From assembly GCF_002287075.1 (NCBI RefSeq), contig NZ_NSKE01000005.1:124001-188000 (forward strand): DNA of 64,000 nt, written 5' to 3'. The position numbers and the translations under genes were made by a program. Every line of letters starts with the position of its first letter. The first letter of the stretch is position 1. Shown one piece after another: positions 26,552-36,104 of this stretch. Under the pieces are notes generated by a model that saw only the letters and a program-made list of their open reading frames with translations, searched no databases and was not told the origin of the DNA. This DNA comes from Fodinibius salipaludis (GTDB lineage Bacteria; Bacteroidota; Rhodothermia; Balneolales; Balneolaceae).

Positions 26552-27514
26552 TTACCCTTCATTCTCTTTAATGATAAAAAAGCCGTCGTTACCCTGTTGC
26601 TGATACAGGGGCATCAAAATATAGCCGTCCGTTTGTGCGATAATTTTCCCCTCATTATCATTGGCCAGCCACTCTCCTTTTTTAATAGGCTGAAAGTTTG
26701 AATAGCCCGGACGCATCGCAAAACCGTCGCCCGGCTCAATGATGTGCTGATATACCAGTTCGGTCTCCACCGGCAAATGCCGGGTGTGAGCTTTCAAATG
26801 GCGTTCATACTCCTTTATTTTTTCCACATACTGTTTTTCGATAGCTCCCACTGCGTGTAGTAAAAGCAAAAGCGAAGCTGTAATATTATATTCTGTCAGC
26901 TCATTTTCATGCTGTCCGCCCTCCAATCCAAATGAGATAAATCCCTGATTTTGGTAATAGCCCAGCGCCGTACCGCGGAGTGATTTCTCAATTCCAAAAA
27001 CCATGGGTACATACAAGTTGGATAACAGTTCGCGTTGACGGGGATCAGAACTCGTAATACTGAACATACTACCCTCAGCAGAAAACGTATGAACATCCGC
27101 CAATACAACCGGCTCATCGTCGCGCTCCTCAATATCATCAAGTATAGGGAGCAACTGCTTCATCTGCCTACGCTCATTCGATTTAATACGAGCTTCCGGC
27201 GTATCTCGAATCTTTTCAATTATGGAGGGAAACCACAGACGATTCATATCTTCATCAAGATAACGGACATTATGCTCAAGCGCCGGCAAATTAGCACGGA
27301 GAATAATTAGTCGCCCATTAATTTGCGGACGAATACCATCGAGCATATCAAATATATTCTGGGCCGCCTCAACTCCGGCAAACTCATTACCATGCAAACC
27401 GGTTACCAATACTACGGTCGGCCCACCGGGATCACCTTCAATGGTTCCTAAAATCCGATCGCCTTCTTTTCTTGTCGCGATATTAGTTTTCCTCGGATTC
27501 CTCATTCTCCTCAT
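26552..27514 (-). CDS. Succinylglutamate desuccinylase/aspartoacylase family protein
   Basis: 320 residues. GLHGNEFAG (His and Glu of the zinc site, residues 40-48), an RxNLPAL region and DVHTFS (third zinc ligand) show an M14-like AstE/ASPA fold; FGLEGGQHEN is the catalytic-Glu area. These enzymes cleave N-acyl amino acids. Its start overlaps the preceding GCS2-CBS gene by 32 bp, so the two are tightly linked. A second Met three codons on is also a possible start. Confidence 0.85.
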   Translation of the reverse strand: MRRMRNPRKTNIATRKEGDRILGTIEGDPGGPTVVLVTGLHGNEFAGVEAAQNIFDMLDGIRPQINGRLIILRANLPALEHNVRYLDEDMNRLWFPSIIEKIRDTPEARIKSNERRQMKQLLPILDDIEERDDEPVVLADVHTFSAEGSMFSITSSDPRQRELLSNLYVPMVFGIEKSLRGTALGYYQNQGFISFGLEGGQHENELTEYNITASLLLLLHAVGAIEKQYVEKIKEYERHLKAHTRHLPVETELVYQHIIEPGDGFAMRPGYSNFQPIKKGEWLANDNEGKIIAQTDGYILMPLYQQQGNDGFFIIKENEG

Positions 27515-29441
27515 TATTCAAATGTAATACTTTCAACAATCTGCGTGCTATTCTCATATAATTATGCTCGGTAATAATTCCAACCAGCCGGTTATTCTTT
27601 ACTACGGGAAGACATCCTATTTCCTGGCTATTCATAATTTCCATGGCTTCCATAATAGAGGCCTCCGGATGAATAGTAATGGGATTTTCAATCATGATAT
27701 CCTCAACCGTCTCCACGACACCTTCATCATGATTTACCGACTTGGAATAGGCATTAAAAACCATCCGCATTGTCACCAGCCCAACAAGGTGTTTCTTATC
27801 ATCCTCTACCGGAACATACCGTATACGGCGCCAATCTATCAAGTTTGCCGTAAACTCTACCAGGTCATCTTTCTGTACCGTAAAAAGGTCTGTCGTCATA
27901 AACTCTTCGACGATTAAGCTCGAAGGCTTCCAGTGCTCAAGATCCTCCATGCGGGCACGTCCCCATTTATGTACCGGTTCACCTTTTTTCTGATTCTTGA
28001 TCATCGCCGTTGTTATCGCCGCCAGCGTCTGCTCTTTAGATCCATGCTCCTTCATCAGCGACGCATAATTATTTAGCATCCAATACGATGGTGTTTGTCC
28101 CGCCGTCACTCGCTGCTCAATAATATCCAGGTATTCTGTAATATCGCTGTCATCAATCTTCGCTTCCCGGAGTCCCTCCTTGGCAATCGGCAGCAGTTCT
28201 TCGGTAATAAGATCCACTGCATTAATCCGCTGATCATCGAACCACCGCAACTTCGTATCGAGTCCCATCTTAGAAACCGCCACAAAATTCATTCGGGCAT
28301 CATCAAAATCCATCTCTTCAGATATATTGGGATAATAATCCTCCATCTTATTCATCAACCCCAGCCAAAAGGCAGAATTAGCCACCTCGTCCGTAACCGT
28401 CGGGCCAGCGGGACAAACCCTGTTCTCGATACGCAGATGTGCCTTCCCATCAGTAATGCCGTAACAGGGACGATTCCAACGATAGACCGTTCCATTATGG
28501 ACCTGCAAAGCTCGCAAATCGGGTGGTGTGCCTTCATCCAATAGCTTTTCCACATCTTCGGTAACTTCCGAACTCAGCATTACCCGGTAACGGGCAGTAT
28601 CTTCTTGGAAAATCTCGAGAATGCTCTCATCTACCCACTTATTACCAAACGTTACACGCGGACTACTTTCTCGCAGATGATCCCCCACCGTTCGCGTATC
28701 TACTGATTGTTGGAAAAGAGCAATGCGGGTTTCATTCCACAATCGCTTCCCAAACAGAATGGGGGAACCTACCGTTGACGCCAGAACCGGGGCTGTTACC
28801 AGCTGAGCAATATTATACTTGGGCACAAATTCCTCGGGTCCTACCTGCAGATGCACCTGAAATCCAGTATTACACGCCTCTAACAGCGGGGAATCAAATT
28901 TCATTAACAGCTCATCCATACCCTGAATACGCAGATCATAATCACCACCACGCAGCTTATTGATGGCCTGCGTAAGCGCCCTATAACGCTGCAAAGGAGT
29001 CTGGTTTTTCAGATCGATATCAACCTTGCGAATTGTTGGCAAAATGCCTGTCAATACGATCTCCCCTCCGAGCTCTTCCGTCGCAGCTCGAACTTTATCG
29101 ACCTGCTTTTGGAGATTCTGCTCCATTTTCGAAAGACAATCCCCATTGAATTCAAGGGGCTCCATATTTATTTCGAGATTGAATTTTGCATACTCTGTAG
29201 TAAAGTTGCCATTTTCAGTTTCCTGCAACTTTTCGAGCACCTCCATATTGCGTGGCCATGCCTTTGCCTGTTGGTCAACAAGACAAAGTTCTTGCTCAGC
29301 TCCAATCCGGATGGGGTCGGTTTCAAACCAATCGCCTTCATTAAGCATTCGGTCCAGCGCTCGAAGGTCTTTTAACACATACTTCATAAAGCGCTGTACT
29401 TCTTCCTGACTGTCGGCCAATTTTACCCTGGATTCACCCAT
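27483..29441 (-). CDS. GCS2-like glutamate-cysteine ligase domain fused to a CBS pair
   Basis: 652 residues. Residues about 30-500 carry carboxylate-amine ligase (GCS2) features: IGAEQELCLVD, YAKFNLEINMEP, GFQVHLQV, and RIENRVCPAGPTVTDEVAN. Residues about 515-640 are two CBS motifs, e.g. IMIENPITIHPEASIMEAMEIM and CLPVVKNNRLVGIITEHN, which often bind adenosyl ligands. The ligase part should join a glutamate-like carboxylate to an amine using ATP; the exact substrate is not known. Paired with an aspartoacylase-like gene. Confidence 0.78.
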   Translation of the reverse strand: MGESRVKLADSQEEVQRFMKYVLKDLRALDRMLNEGDWFETDPIRIGAEQELCLVDQQAKAWPRNMEVLEKLQETENGNFTTEYAKFNLEINMEPLEFNGDCLSKMEQNLQKQVDKVRAATEELGGEIVLTGILPTIRKVDIDLKNQTPLQRYRALTQAINKLRGGDYDLRIQGMDELLMKFDSPLLEACNTGFQVHLQVGPEEFVPKYNIAQLVTAPVLASTVGSPILFGKRLWNETRIALFQQSVDTRTVGDHLRESSPRVTFGNKWVDESILEIFQEDTARYRVMLSSEVTEDVEKLLDEGTPPDLRALQVHNGTVYRWNRPCYGITDGKAHLRIENRVCPAGPTVTDEVANSAFWLGLMNKMEDYYPNISEEMDFDDARMNFVAVSKMGLDTKLRWFDDQRINAVDLITEELLPIAKEGLREAKIDDSDITEYLDIIEQRVTAGQTPSYWMLNNYASLMKEHGSKEQTLAAITTAMIKNQKKGEPVHKWGRARMEDLEHWKPSSLIVEEFMTTDLFTVQKDDLVEFTANLIDWRRIRYVPVEDDKKHLVGLVTMRMVFNAYSKSVNHDEGVVETVEDIMIENPITIHPEASIMEAMEIMNSQEIGCLPVVKNNRLVGIITEHNYMRIARRLLKVLHLNNEENEESEEN

Positions 29442-29703
29442 AGGCTCCTCATTATTGATTGTTAAGGTAACTTTCCGCTGTAATAATCGAATTTATTGTA
29501 CAGAATGCAAGCGTTCTTTATCCATACCCCCTAACATATTATAGAATCAAATAATTTAAAAAATTAGCCTTTATCTAACATCTATACTCATCATCGAACA
29601 GCTTTGAAGTTATATACTATGTCAACTTCTTGAATCCAACAAAAAAAGGATGACCGAACCCCATCGGCCACCCTTCTAACCTTATGAAAATCACTGTACT
29701 CAG
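29442..29703. other. Intergenic region with leader and terminator
   Basis: 262 bp containing the upstream region of the GCS2-CBS gene and, at its left end, the terminator of the lipoprotein transcript. No coding capacity or repeat was seen. Confidence 0.4.
29639..29674 (-). terminator. Intrinsic terminator of the InlB/GLUG lipoprotein gene
   Basis: On the minus strand, GGGTGGCCGA pairs with TCGGTCATCC (two G-U pairs) and is followed by seven T. It lies just after the stop of the 595-residue lipoprotein gene. Confidence 0.7.
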
Positions 29704-31491
29704 TTACTCCCAAAACAGAGCCGGATAATCGCCATCAACCTCCTGCCATATGCTAACAAAATCAAATTCAGACATATTAGTTTTAGCATTGCTACCGGTC
29801 ATCTCTGAGGTAGTCAAACCATAATTATACGAACTAAGACTGGTGCTACCTCCTGCCCCCTCAGTTTGCCCGGTACTCTCGGTATCCCAGTAACAGTTTT
29901 GCAGAACACTGTCAGTTTCGTAATAGGTGCCTATCAGTCCCCCTATTTTTGTATTACCTGTTGTTGAAGGGGTCACCTTTCCGGAGGCATAAGAATAAGT
30001 TATACGGATATCTGAACTATTACTTCCAACCAATCCTCCAACACGGTCCTTACCGGTCACATCTCCCTTGGCATAAGATTTCTTCACATGACCGATATAG
30101 GAATCGTTATTATTAGTCATTCTACCTACCAGGCCACCAACATTATATATCCCAGATACACTGCCCATAGCGTAACTATATTCGATACTACCCCAGCTGA
30201 GTCCAACAAGTCCGCCAACATAATCCTCAATAGAAGTTACCGTAACATCGGCGAAAGAGCTTTCAATGCTTCCATAGTTATCGCCAACCAAGCCACCACA
30301 TCTCCTGTCTGTACAATGGACCTTACCCGTTGCCGATGAATTAGATACTTTTCCATTCTGATTAACCATACCAGCTAATGCCCCGGTTCCTCGGCCACTT
30401 CCAGTTATATCTACATTTTCAAGTTTTATATTTCTTACCTCAACGCCATCACCTACGCTGACAAACAATCCTACCTTATCACCACGATCAATGGTTAAAT
30501 CCGATATTGTATATCCCTGTCCATCATACACACCGCCAGATAAATATAGTGGCTCGAAGCCCTTTCCAAGATTCCAATTTTCCGTTTCTGAAGCGTCGAT
30601 ATTATTTATCTGCAAAAAATGAAGATTGGAATCATATGACATGCTGTTTATTTTTTGCAGATCCTCAACTGTCGAAATTTTATAAGGATTTGATTCTGTC
30701 CCATTACCCCCGGAAAAATGATTCTCAAATACAGCCGTTATGGTCTTTGCTGTATCCACCGTTACAGTAACAAGAGTATCCGTCCCGGTGATATCTCCCT
30801 GCCATTCCACAAATGACCACCCTTGAGCGGGATTAGCTTCCAATTCAACCGTCGAATTGTATAAAAACTCCTGCTGATCGGGATTCAATACCACCGTCCC
30901 TTCTCCACTCGCTGTAACGTTTAGGACGAAAGATTTCTTCTCAAATACAGCCGTCACTTCTTTAGCACTTTCCACGGTAAGCTGAACCGGATTCTCTGTA
31001 CCTGTTACATCACCGGTCCATTCTACAAACCGATATCCCTTTGCCGGATCAGCTGTTAATTCCACCACAGTACCGTGTTCATACTCCTTGAACTGCTGTT
31101 CTACAATCTTTTCGTTAACGGTTCCCTGTCCTTCGGTATTAATCGTCAGCTCATAATTTCTCACTTCAAAATTAGCTGCTATCGTATAATCTTGATCAAC
31201 CGTAAGCGAATGGGGATTATCTGAACTGCTTATATCACCCGTCCACCCTGCAAAAACATAGCCCTCGTTTGCCTGAGCCTGCAGGTCGATCTGCTCTCCT
31301 TCTTCGTACGTATTTTGTCCCGATGGTGATACTGTTCCTCCGTCAGACGGGTTAATGGACAGGTCTACATCATAGATCGCCGCTTCTGTACTGGCAGCGC
31401 CCTTCTCCGGATCAGGGCCAGTGCTATTGCCCCCGCATGACATAAAAATGAGTGAGATAGAAATGATGAATATTGGTAACAATCGTTTCAT
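29704..31491 (-). CDS. Surface lipoprotein with InlB-like B-repeats and GLUG repeats
   Basis: 595 residues. Lipobox LIFMSC near residue 19. Three divergent InlB B-repeat modules follow (about residues 40-250), each with a Y/FxGWxGD-type core such as YVFAGWTGDISS, YRFVEWTGDVTG and WSFVEWQGDITG. The C-terminal half contains several GLUG motifs, e.g. GGLVGDNYGSIESSF, VGGLVGLSWGSIEYSY and VGGLVGSNSSDI. Such proteins are exposed at the cell surface and bind ligands or other cells; none of these parts is catalytic. It is transcribed alone and ends in a terminator. Confidence 0.82.
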   Translation of the reverse strand: MKRLLPIFIISISLIFMSCGGNSTGPDPEKGAASTEAAIYDVDLSINPSDGGTVSPSGQNTYEEGEQIDLQAQANEGYVFAGWTGDISSSDNPHSLTVDQDYTIAANFEVRNYELTINTEGQGTVNEKIVEQQFKEYEHGTVVELTADPAKGYRFVEWTGDVTGTENPVQLTVESAKEVTAVFEKKSFVLNVTASGEGTVVLNPDQQEFLYNSTVELEANPAQGWSFVEWQGDITGTDTLVTVTVDTAKTITAVFENHFSGGNGTESNPYKISTVEDLQKINSMSYDSNLHFLQINNIDASETENWNLGKGFEPLYLSGGVYDGQGYTISDLTIDRGDKVGLFVSVGDGVEVRNIKLENVDITGSGRGTGALAGMVNQNGKVSNSSATGKVHCTDRRCGGLVGDNYGSIESSFADVTVTSIEDYVGGLVGLSWGSIEYSYAMGSVSGIYNVGGLVGRMTNNNDSYIGHVKKSYAKGDVTGKDRVGGLVGSNSSDIRITYSYASGKVTPSTTGNTKIGGLIGTYYETDSVLQNCYWDTESTGQTEGAGGSTSLSSYNYGLTTSEMTGSNAKTNMSEFDFVSIWQEVDGDYPALFWE

Positions 31492-31668
31492 AACAAGAAG
31501 TGGTTTATATTAGGTTTTTTAGCATTTGCTCTCGAGGGATGCTTTACCTACTAAATTCAGGTCCCCCATTACCTAATACGTAAAACTAACCTAAAGATGG
31601 GTCATCTCTTTCCTAACTCAGATATCATGTCTCCAAAAGGCAAACGCAAAATACCCCGAGCAAAAAAT

Positions 31669-34104
31669 CTATTCCAAAGCATCCACGTTAACATTAATAC
31701 GAACTGAGCTGGCGCCTTTTGGTTTCCGATCATCAAACAGATCAAAGGTCCTGTCAAGCATTTGCTCAATAGCCGAGGCTCCATTGGAAGGATTTATTTT
31801 AATAAAGCTCTCCCACCGATAAAAATTCTGCATTTTGGCAATAGCCGCCGGTGACGGACCCAGCACCGAATCAAAACTGCCCAATACCTCAGTCAGGCAT
31901 TCTGTATACGTTTCAGCCACCCTACGAACGCGCCCTTCTTGTTCTCCCTTAAATACAAATCTGATAATGCGTGAATAGGGTGGATACTGCAGCATTTTAC
32001 GGTAGGCCAACTCCTGACGAGCAAACGACTTGTAATCGTGTTCTTTCGCTTTTTGTATTGCGGGATGATCGGACTGCCAGGTCTGAAAAAACACCTTACC
32101 CTCTTTATCAGCCCTCCCTGAACGTCCGGCCACCTGGCTCAACAGCTGATACATTCGCTCTCCCGAACGGAATGAAGGAAAAGCGAGCTCCGTATCAGCA
32201 TCAATTACTCCCACAACTGTCACATCAGGAAAATCCAATCCCTTCCCCACAATTTGAGTACCAACCAGTATATCTGCCTCTTTTCGTCCGAATGCCTTTA
32301 GAATTTTTGAGTGTGCATTCTTGCCTGAAGTCGTATCAAAGTCCATACGCAACGTTTCTGCATCGGGAAAGAGCTCAGCTATTTGCTCCTCCAACTGCTG
32401 GGTTCCACTTCCTCGGGATTCTACCGTATTTTTTCCACATTTCTTGCACCGTCGGGGCTGACGTTCGGAATAACCACAGTAGTGACATCTTAGCTGTTTT
32501 TTTGATTTATGGAACGTCAAACTCACCGAGCAATTCGGACATTCAGGTATTTCACCACAGGTTGCACACTGCAGGTATGAAGCAAAGCCTCTTCTGTTAT
32601 ATAATAGGATGGCTTGTTCATCTCTTTCAACTGCCTCCTTAATTGCTTCAAAAAGGGGAATAGCAATTGGTCCTTTCATGGCAGACTGATATTGTTTGAG
32701 ATCAAGCAAAGTCACATCCGGTAACTTTGCTTCAAAAGGACGCTTTTTAAGCTCCAGGTATTCGCTTTTCCCTTTTTTGGTGCCATAGAGAGAAACCATA
32801 CTTGGCGTTGCTGATCCCATAACTACCGGTACATCATTGATATGAGCTCGCATGATCGCTACATCCCGTCCGTTATAGCGTGGGGCCGGGTCTTCCTGTT
32901 TATACGACATATCGTGTTCCTCATCCACTACAATAAGCCCTAAATTCTGAACCGGAGCAAAAACGGCAGACCGCGCTCCTATAGCGATTCGCTTTTCCCC
33001 CTTTTGCAGCGCACGCCACGCATCATACCGCTCCCGATCAGTAAGTCTGCTGTGCAATACGGCAATATCATCCCCGAATATCAGGTGGAATCGCTTTACT
33101 ATTTGCGGGGTCAAACCAATTTCAGGGACGAGAACCAACCCTCCCTTTCCTTGTTCCAAGACTTTTTTTAAAGCATGAATATACACTTCCGTTTTTCCAC
33201 TGCCCGTTATGCCATACAGCAAATAGCTGCCAAACGATTCTTTATTAATCGATTTCTTAATCTCTTTAAAAGCAGCCTGCTGTCCTTCATTCAACGTATT
33301 AAGCTGGCTGGGATCGTACTCCAACTTTATACTTAAATTGGTGGTCTCTACCTCATCATATGTGAGTAAGCCTTCTTCAGCAATTCGATTGAGCGTATAG
33401 TATTCCAACATCTCAAAGTCTGTCAGCTCTTTTTGAAACTCCGGCAGCTCTAAGTCAAGTAATACTTTTAATGCTCGGACCCATTTATAATTCTTACCCA
33501 CTTCTTCATGCTCCTCGACAATTCTCTTAGCCTTCTTTCTGCTCTCCTTTCCCTTCCATTGCCATAATTTATCTGTACTGGGATCCATCTTCATGGCCGG
33601 CTGTTCCCACACCTCCAACACTTTCTGACCCACCAGCTTATCTAAGATTTTATCGCCCCATCTTTTTTGGGCTTCGGCTAACAAATAGGATTCGCTCTGT
33701 TGTATTTCTTTCCTGATTTCAGCCTCATCATCATTAAGAAAATTAGGTAATTCACTTTCTCTTGCCTTCAAATATTTCTGGGCATAAAAATTTAATCCCA
33801 CCGGCAACGCCGCCTGTATAACCTCACCCCATCCACAGTAATAAAAGTGGTGAATCCATTCTGTTAGCTTTAATAACTCTTCAGAAATAATGGGCTTTTC
33901 ATCAAGCACTTGCTGCACCGGACGAGTATTAAATTCGGGGCTTTCATCATGAATATTAACAACAACCCCGATTTTTTTATGCTTTTGCAGGGGTACCCAT
34001 ACCCGTTTACCTACTTCAATATCTTCTTTAAACTCGTCAGGCAAGCTATAGGTAAACTGCCTACGGACAGCAGTAGGAAATACAATATCTGTGTATAAAG
34101 ACAA
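31669..34104 (-). CDS. priA: Primosomal replication helicase PriA
   Basis: 811 residues. N-terminal 3'-DNA-binding region, Walker A GITGSGKTEVY, DEEH box (LIVVDEEHD), and the PriA zinc region CATCGEIPECPNCS...CHYCGY...CKKCGKN with eight Cys. The helicase C-terminal GTQIVGKGLDFPDVTVVG and SQVAGRSGRADKEG motifs are present. PriA restarts stalled replication forks. The length is similar to family members and all motifs are intact. Confidence 0.96.
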   Translation of the reverse strand: MSLYTDIVFPTAVRRQFTYSLPDEFKEDIEVGKRVWVPLQKHKKIGVVVNIHDESPEFNTRPVQQVLDEKPIISEELLKLTEWIHHFYYCGWGEVIQAALPVGLNFYAQKYLKARESELPNFLNDDEAEIRKEIQQSESYLLAEAQKRWGDKILDKLVGQKVLEVWEQPAMKMDPSTDKLWQWKGKESRKKAKRIVEEHEEVGKNYKWVRALKVLLDLELPEFQKELTDFEMLEYYTLNRIAEEGLLTYDEVETTNLSIKLEYDPSQLNTLNEGQQAAFKEIKKSINKESFGSYLLYGITGSGKTEVYIHALKKVLEQGKGGLVLVPEIGLTPQIVKRFHLIFGDDIAVLHSRLTDRERYDAWRALQKGEKRIAIGARSAVFAPVQNLGLIVVDEEHDMSYKQEDPAPRYNGRDVAIMRAHINDVPVVMGSATPSMVSLYGTKKGKSEYLELKKRPFEAKLPDVTLLDLKQYQSAMKGPIAIPLFEAIKEAVERDEQAILLYNRRGFASYLQCATCGEIPECPNCSVSLTFHKSKKQLRCHYCGYSERQPRRCKKCGKNTVESRGSGTQQLEEQIAELFPDAETLRMDFDTTSGKNAHSKILKAFGRKEADILVGTQIVGKGLDFPDVTVVGVIDADTELAFPSFRSGERMYQLLSQVAGRSGRADKEGKVFFQTWQSDHPAIQKAKEHDYKSFARQELAYRKMLQYPPYSRIIRFVFKGEQEGRVRRVAETYTECLTEVLGSFDSVLGPSPAAIAKMQNFYRWESFIKINPSNGASAIEQMLDRTFDLFDDRKPKGASSVRINVNVDALE

Positions 34105-34448
34105 GCCTTTGAATTAACTGTTATTATTAGTTATAAACTGCAGCAAAGCATATTCATTCTGTGGCTGTGAGTCAATAGAAAATATTTTGTGACTAGTGAA
34201 GTAATTTTCCGTTATACAAATTACAACAAGTTGGTACAGCTCTTCTTCATATTAAAGAAGTCAGATTTTTAAGAAAGGTACTGAGAATCCTGTTTGATTA
34301 TATTCTGCATAGAACAGGATCATATTTAATGAGAATTACTAATCTATAATTAGCAATAGTCAATATGACAACAAGAAAAATTTTAAATAAAAAAGGTTCC
34401 TTCCGGTAAGGGAAGGAACCTTAAATACTATCAAATTAATCGTTTGGC
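34105..34448. other. Intergenic region without a gene
   Basis: 344 bp between the SusD-like gene and priA, AT-rich. Its left end holds the terminator of the SusCD operon; the right side is the priA leader. I see no further RNA or repeat. Confidence 0.5.
34393..34422 (-). terminator. Intrinsic terminator of the SusCD operon
   Basis: Perfect 12-bp stem AAGGTTCCTTCC / GGAAGGAACCTT with a 6-nt loop; on the minus strand it is followed by a T-rich run, just downstream of the SusD-like gene's stop. Confidence 0.85.
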
Positions 34449-36104
34449 TTAATAAAGTGGATCCCACCAGAAGCTTGCAGTGTTGTCATCATCACCACTT
34501 AGCAGATCAACACCATTATCATAAGACTCAGTATTTACACCTGCTTCTGTACTTGGATAAATGTAACGTCGTGGGATGATACCACCATTAGTTGCCGAAG
34601 GTGCAGGAACGAGGCCGGGATAACCTTTGATATCATAACCTTCACCACTCGTGCCCCAAGACATTTTCTCTGAAGTCCTGCGCCACTCTGCCCAAGCATC
34701 AAAACCATTGGGAAATAGGGCGACCCATTTCTCTTCAGCGATAACCTGTTCATAGCCACCAGGAGCCACATTTGGATCATTTGCATCAGCTATACGATCC
34801 GTAGCAAAATTCGAACCATCGGCTTGCAACGCTCCTGAATCAAAATCAGGATTGGGTGTCTGTACTGATGCATCGTTTTCATTATATGGATCATACCGTC
34901 CGTCAAACGTTGCATACGACATCATGATACCTTCACGAAGCATCTGATCCACGTTTTCTGAGGTCCAGCCCATATTAGCAGCTTCAGCCCTATTCAAATA
35001 CGTATAAGCAGCAGTCATATAAGGCAGATCTCCCTCAGCGGTCCAAATTGTTTGGTTATTGATGTTGATACCATCACCACCGCCGGGTGTACCATATGGA
35101 CCACCAACACCAGTACCAGAGGTATCATCCGAAAGGATTTTTATGCGCTCATCCATGGATTTCAATCCATCACCATTAAAGGAGTAAACAATCGCTGAAT
35201 CTTGCGGAGTTTTTGCCTGTAAGGCATCTGTAAATCCTTCAGAAAGGTGATAGTCTGCACCACGACTTTCTGTAAATGGGTTAATCTGTCCAGGAGAGTT
35301 TTCATAGTTATACCATGCCTCTTCTGACAATTCATCAATCACTCCGGCACTGTGGTTAAGCGCCTCATTAAATTGTGTGGCTGCATAACCACTTGCACTC
35401 GGATATTTTTCCGAAAGCTGTAGTGACATCTGAAGAATCAGTGAATTTGCAAATTTTTGCCAATTCTCCATATCCCCACCATAAAGCACATCACCGGTAG
35501 GTCCAGCAGCACCAGGAATAATATTATCACGCGCACTTTGTACACGTGAAATCATATTTTTATAGATGGTCTCCTGATCGGTATATGCCGGTGCCTTGTT
35601 ATTTTCAGCATTCAAGGCTTCACCGATCTCACCATCCGCACTCTTATATGGTGCCGGCCCCCAAGTATCTGTAATCCGTTTAAAGACCACAGCACTAAAT
35701 ATATTGGCAACCGCTGCTTGATTTTCCGCTTTACCAAACGCTTCTACATCAGGATCACCGGCTGCATCTGCAGTTGTACCATAAACTTGATCCAAGTTAC
35801 TCAGCACGCCGGAATAATACGCCGTCCATGGATATGGATTTTGCCCATACCGCATTTCTGTCGTATAAGTATCTTGTGTCTGGTATTGTACATACAATGT
35901 AGGGTTAAGTTGATAACTACGACCAGCAAGTCCAAAATACTGGTTCATAGCATTGGCCATCAAGGCTTCTGGATTTGCTTCTTGAGGCGCATCATCATCT
36001 TCGTTAATATCGCCAAAATCGACGCTATCGCAAGAAGTAATGCTAACCGCAAGAATACATATAAACGCTGTTAGAATACTATATCTCTTCATAGTTAATA
36101 TCAT
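34449..36104 (-). CDS. SusD/RagB-family outer-membrane lipoprotein
   Basis: 551 residues from the ATG adjoining the SusC stop; the ATG four codons on (MKRYSILTAFICILAVSITSC) gives a cleaner signal with lipobox and may be the true start. The fold matches the SusD-like_2 group: PTLYVQYQTQDTYTTEM, NPYPWTAYYSGVLSNLDQVY and ITDTWGPAPY. SusD proteins bind glycans or peptides at the cell surface and hand them to the paired SusC channel, the next gene upstream. The ligand cannot be told; no glycosidase or protease genes lie beside the pair. Confidence 0.88.
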   Translation of the reverse strand: MILTMKRYSILTAFICILAVSITSCDSVDFGDINEDDDAPQEANPEALMANAMNQYFGLAGRSYQLNPTLYVQYQTQDTYTTEMRYGQNPYPWTAYYSGVLSNLDQVYGTTADAAGDPDVEAFGKAENQAAVANIFSAVVFKRITDTWGPAPYKSADGEIGEALNAENNKAPAYTDQETIYKNMISRVQSARDNIIPGAAGPTGDVLYGGDMENWQKFANSLILQMSLQLSEKYPSASGYAATQFNEALNHSAGVIDELSEEAWYNYENSPGQINPFTESRGADYHLSEGFTDALQAKTPQDSAIVYSFNGDGLKSMDERIKILSDDTSGTGVGGPYGTPGGGDGININNQTIWTAEGDLPYMTAAYTYLNRAEAANMGWTSENVDQMLREGIMMSYATFDGRYDPYNENDASVQTPNPDFDSGALQADGSNFATDRIADANDPNVAPGGYEQVIAEEKWVALFPNGFDAWAEWRRTSEKMSWGTSGEGYDIKGYPGLVPAPSATNGGIIPRRYIYPSTEAGVNTESYDNGVDLLSGDDDNTASFWWDPLY

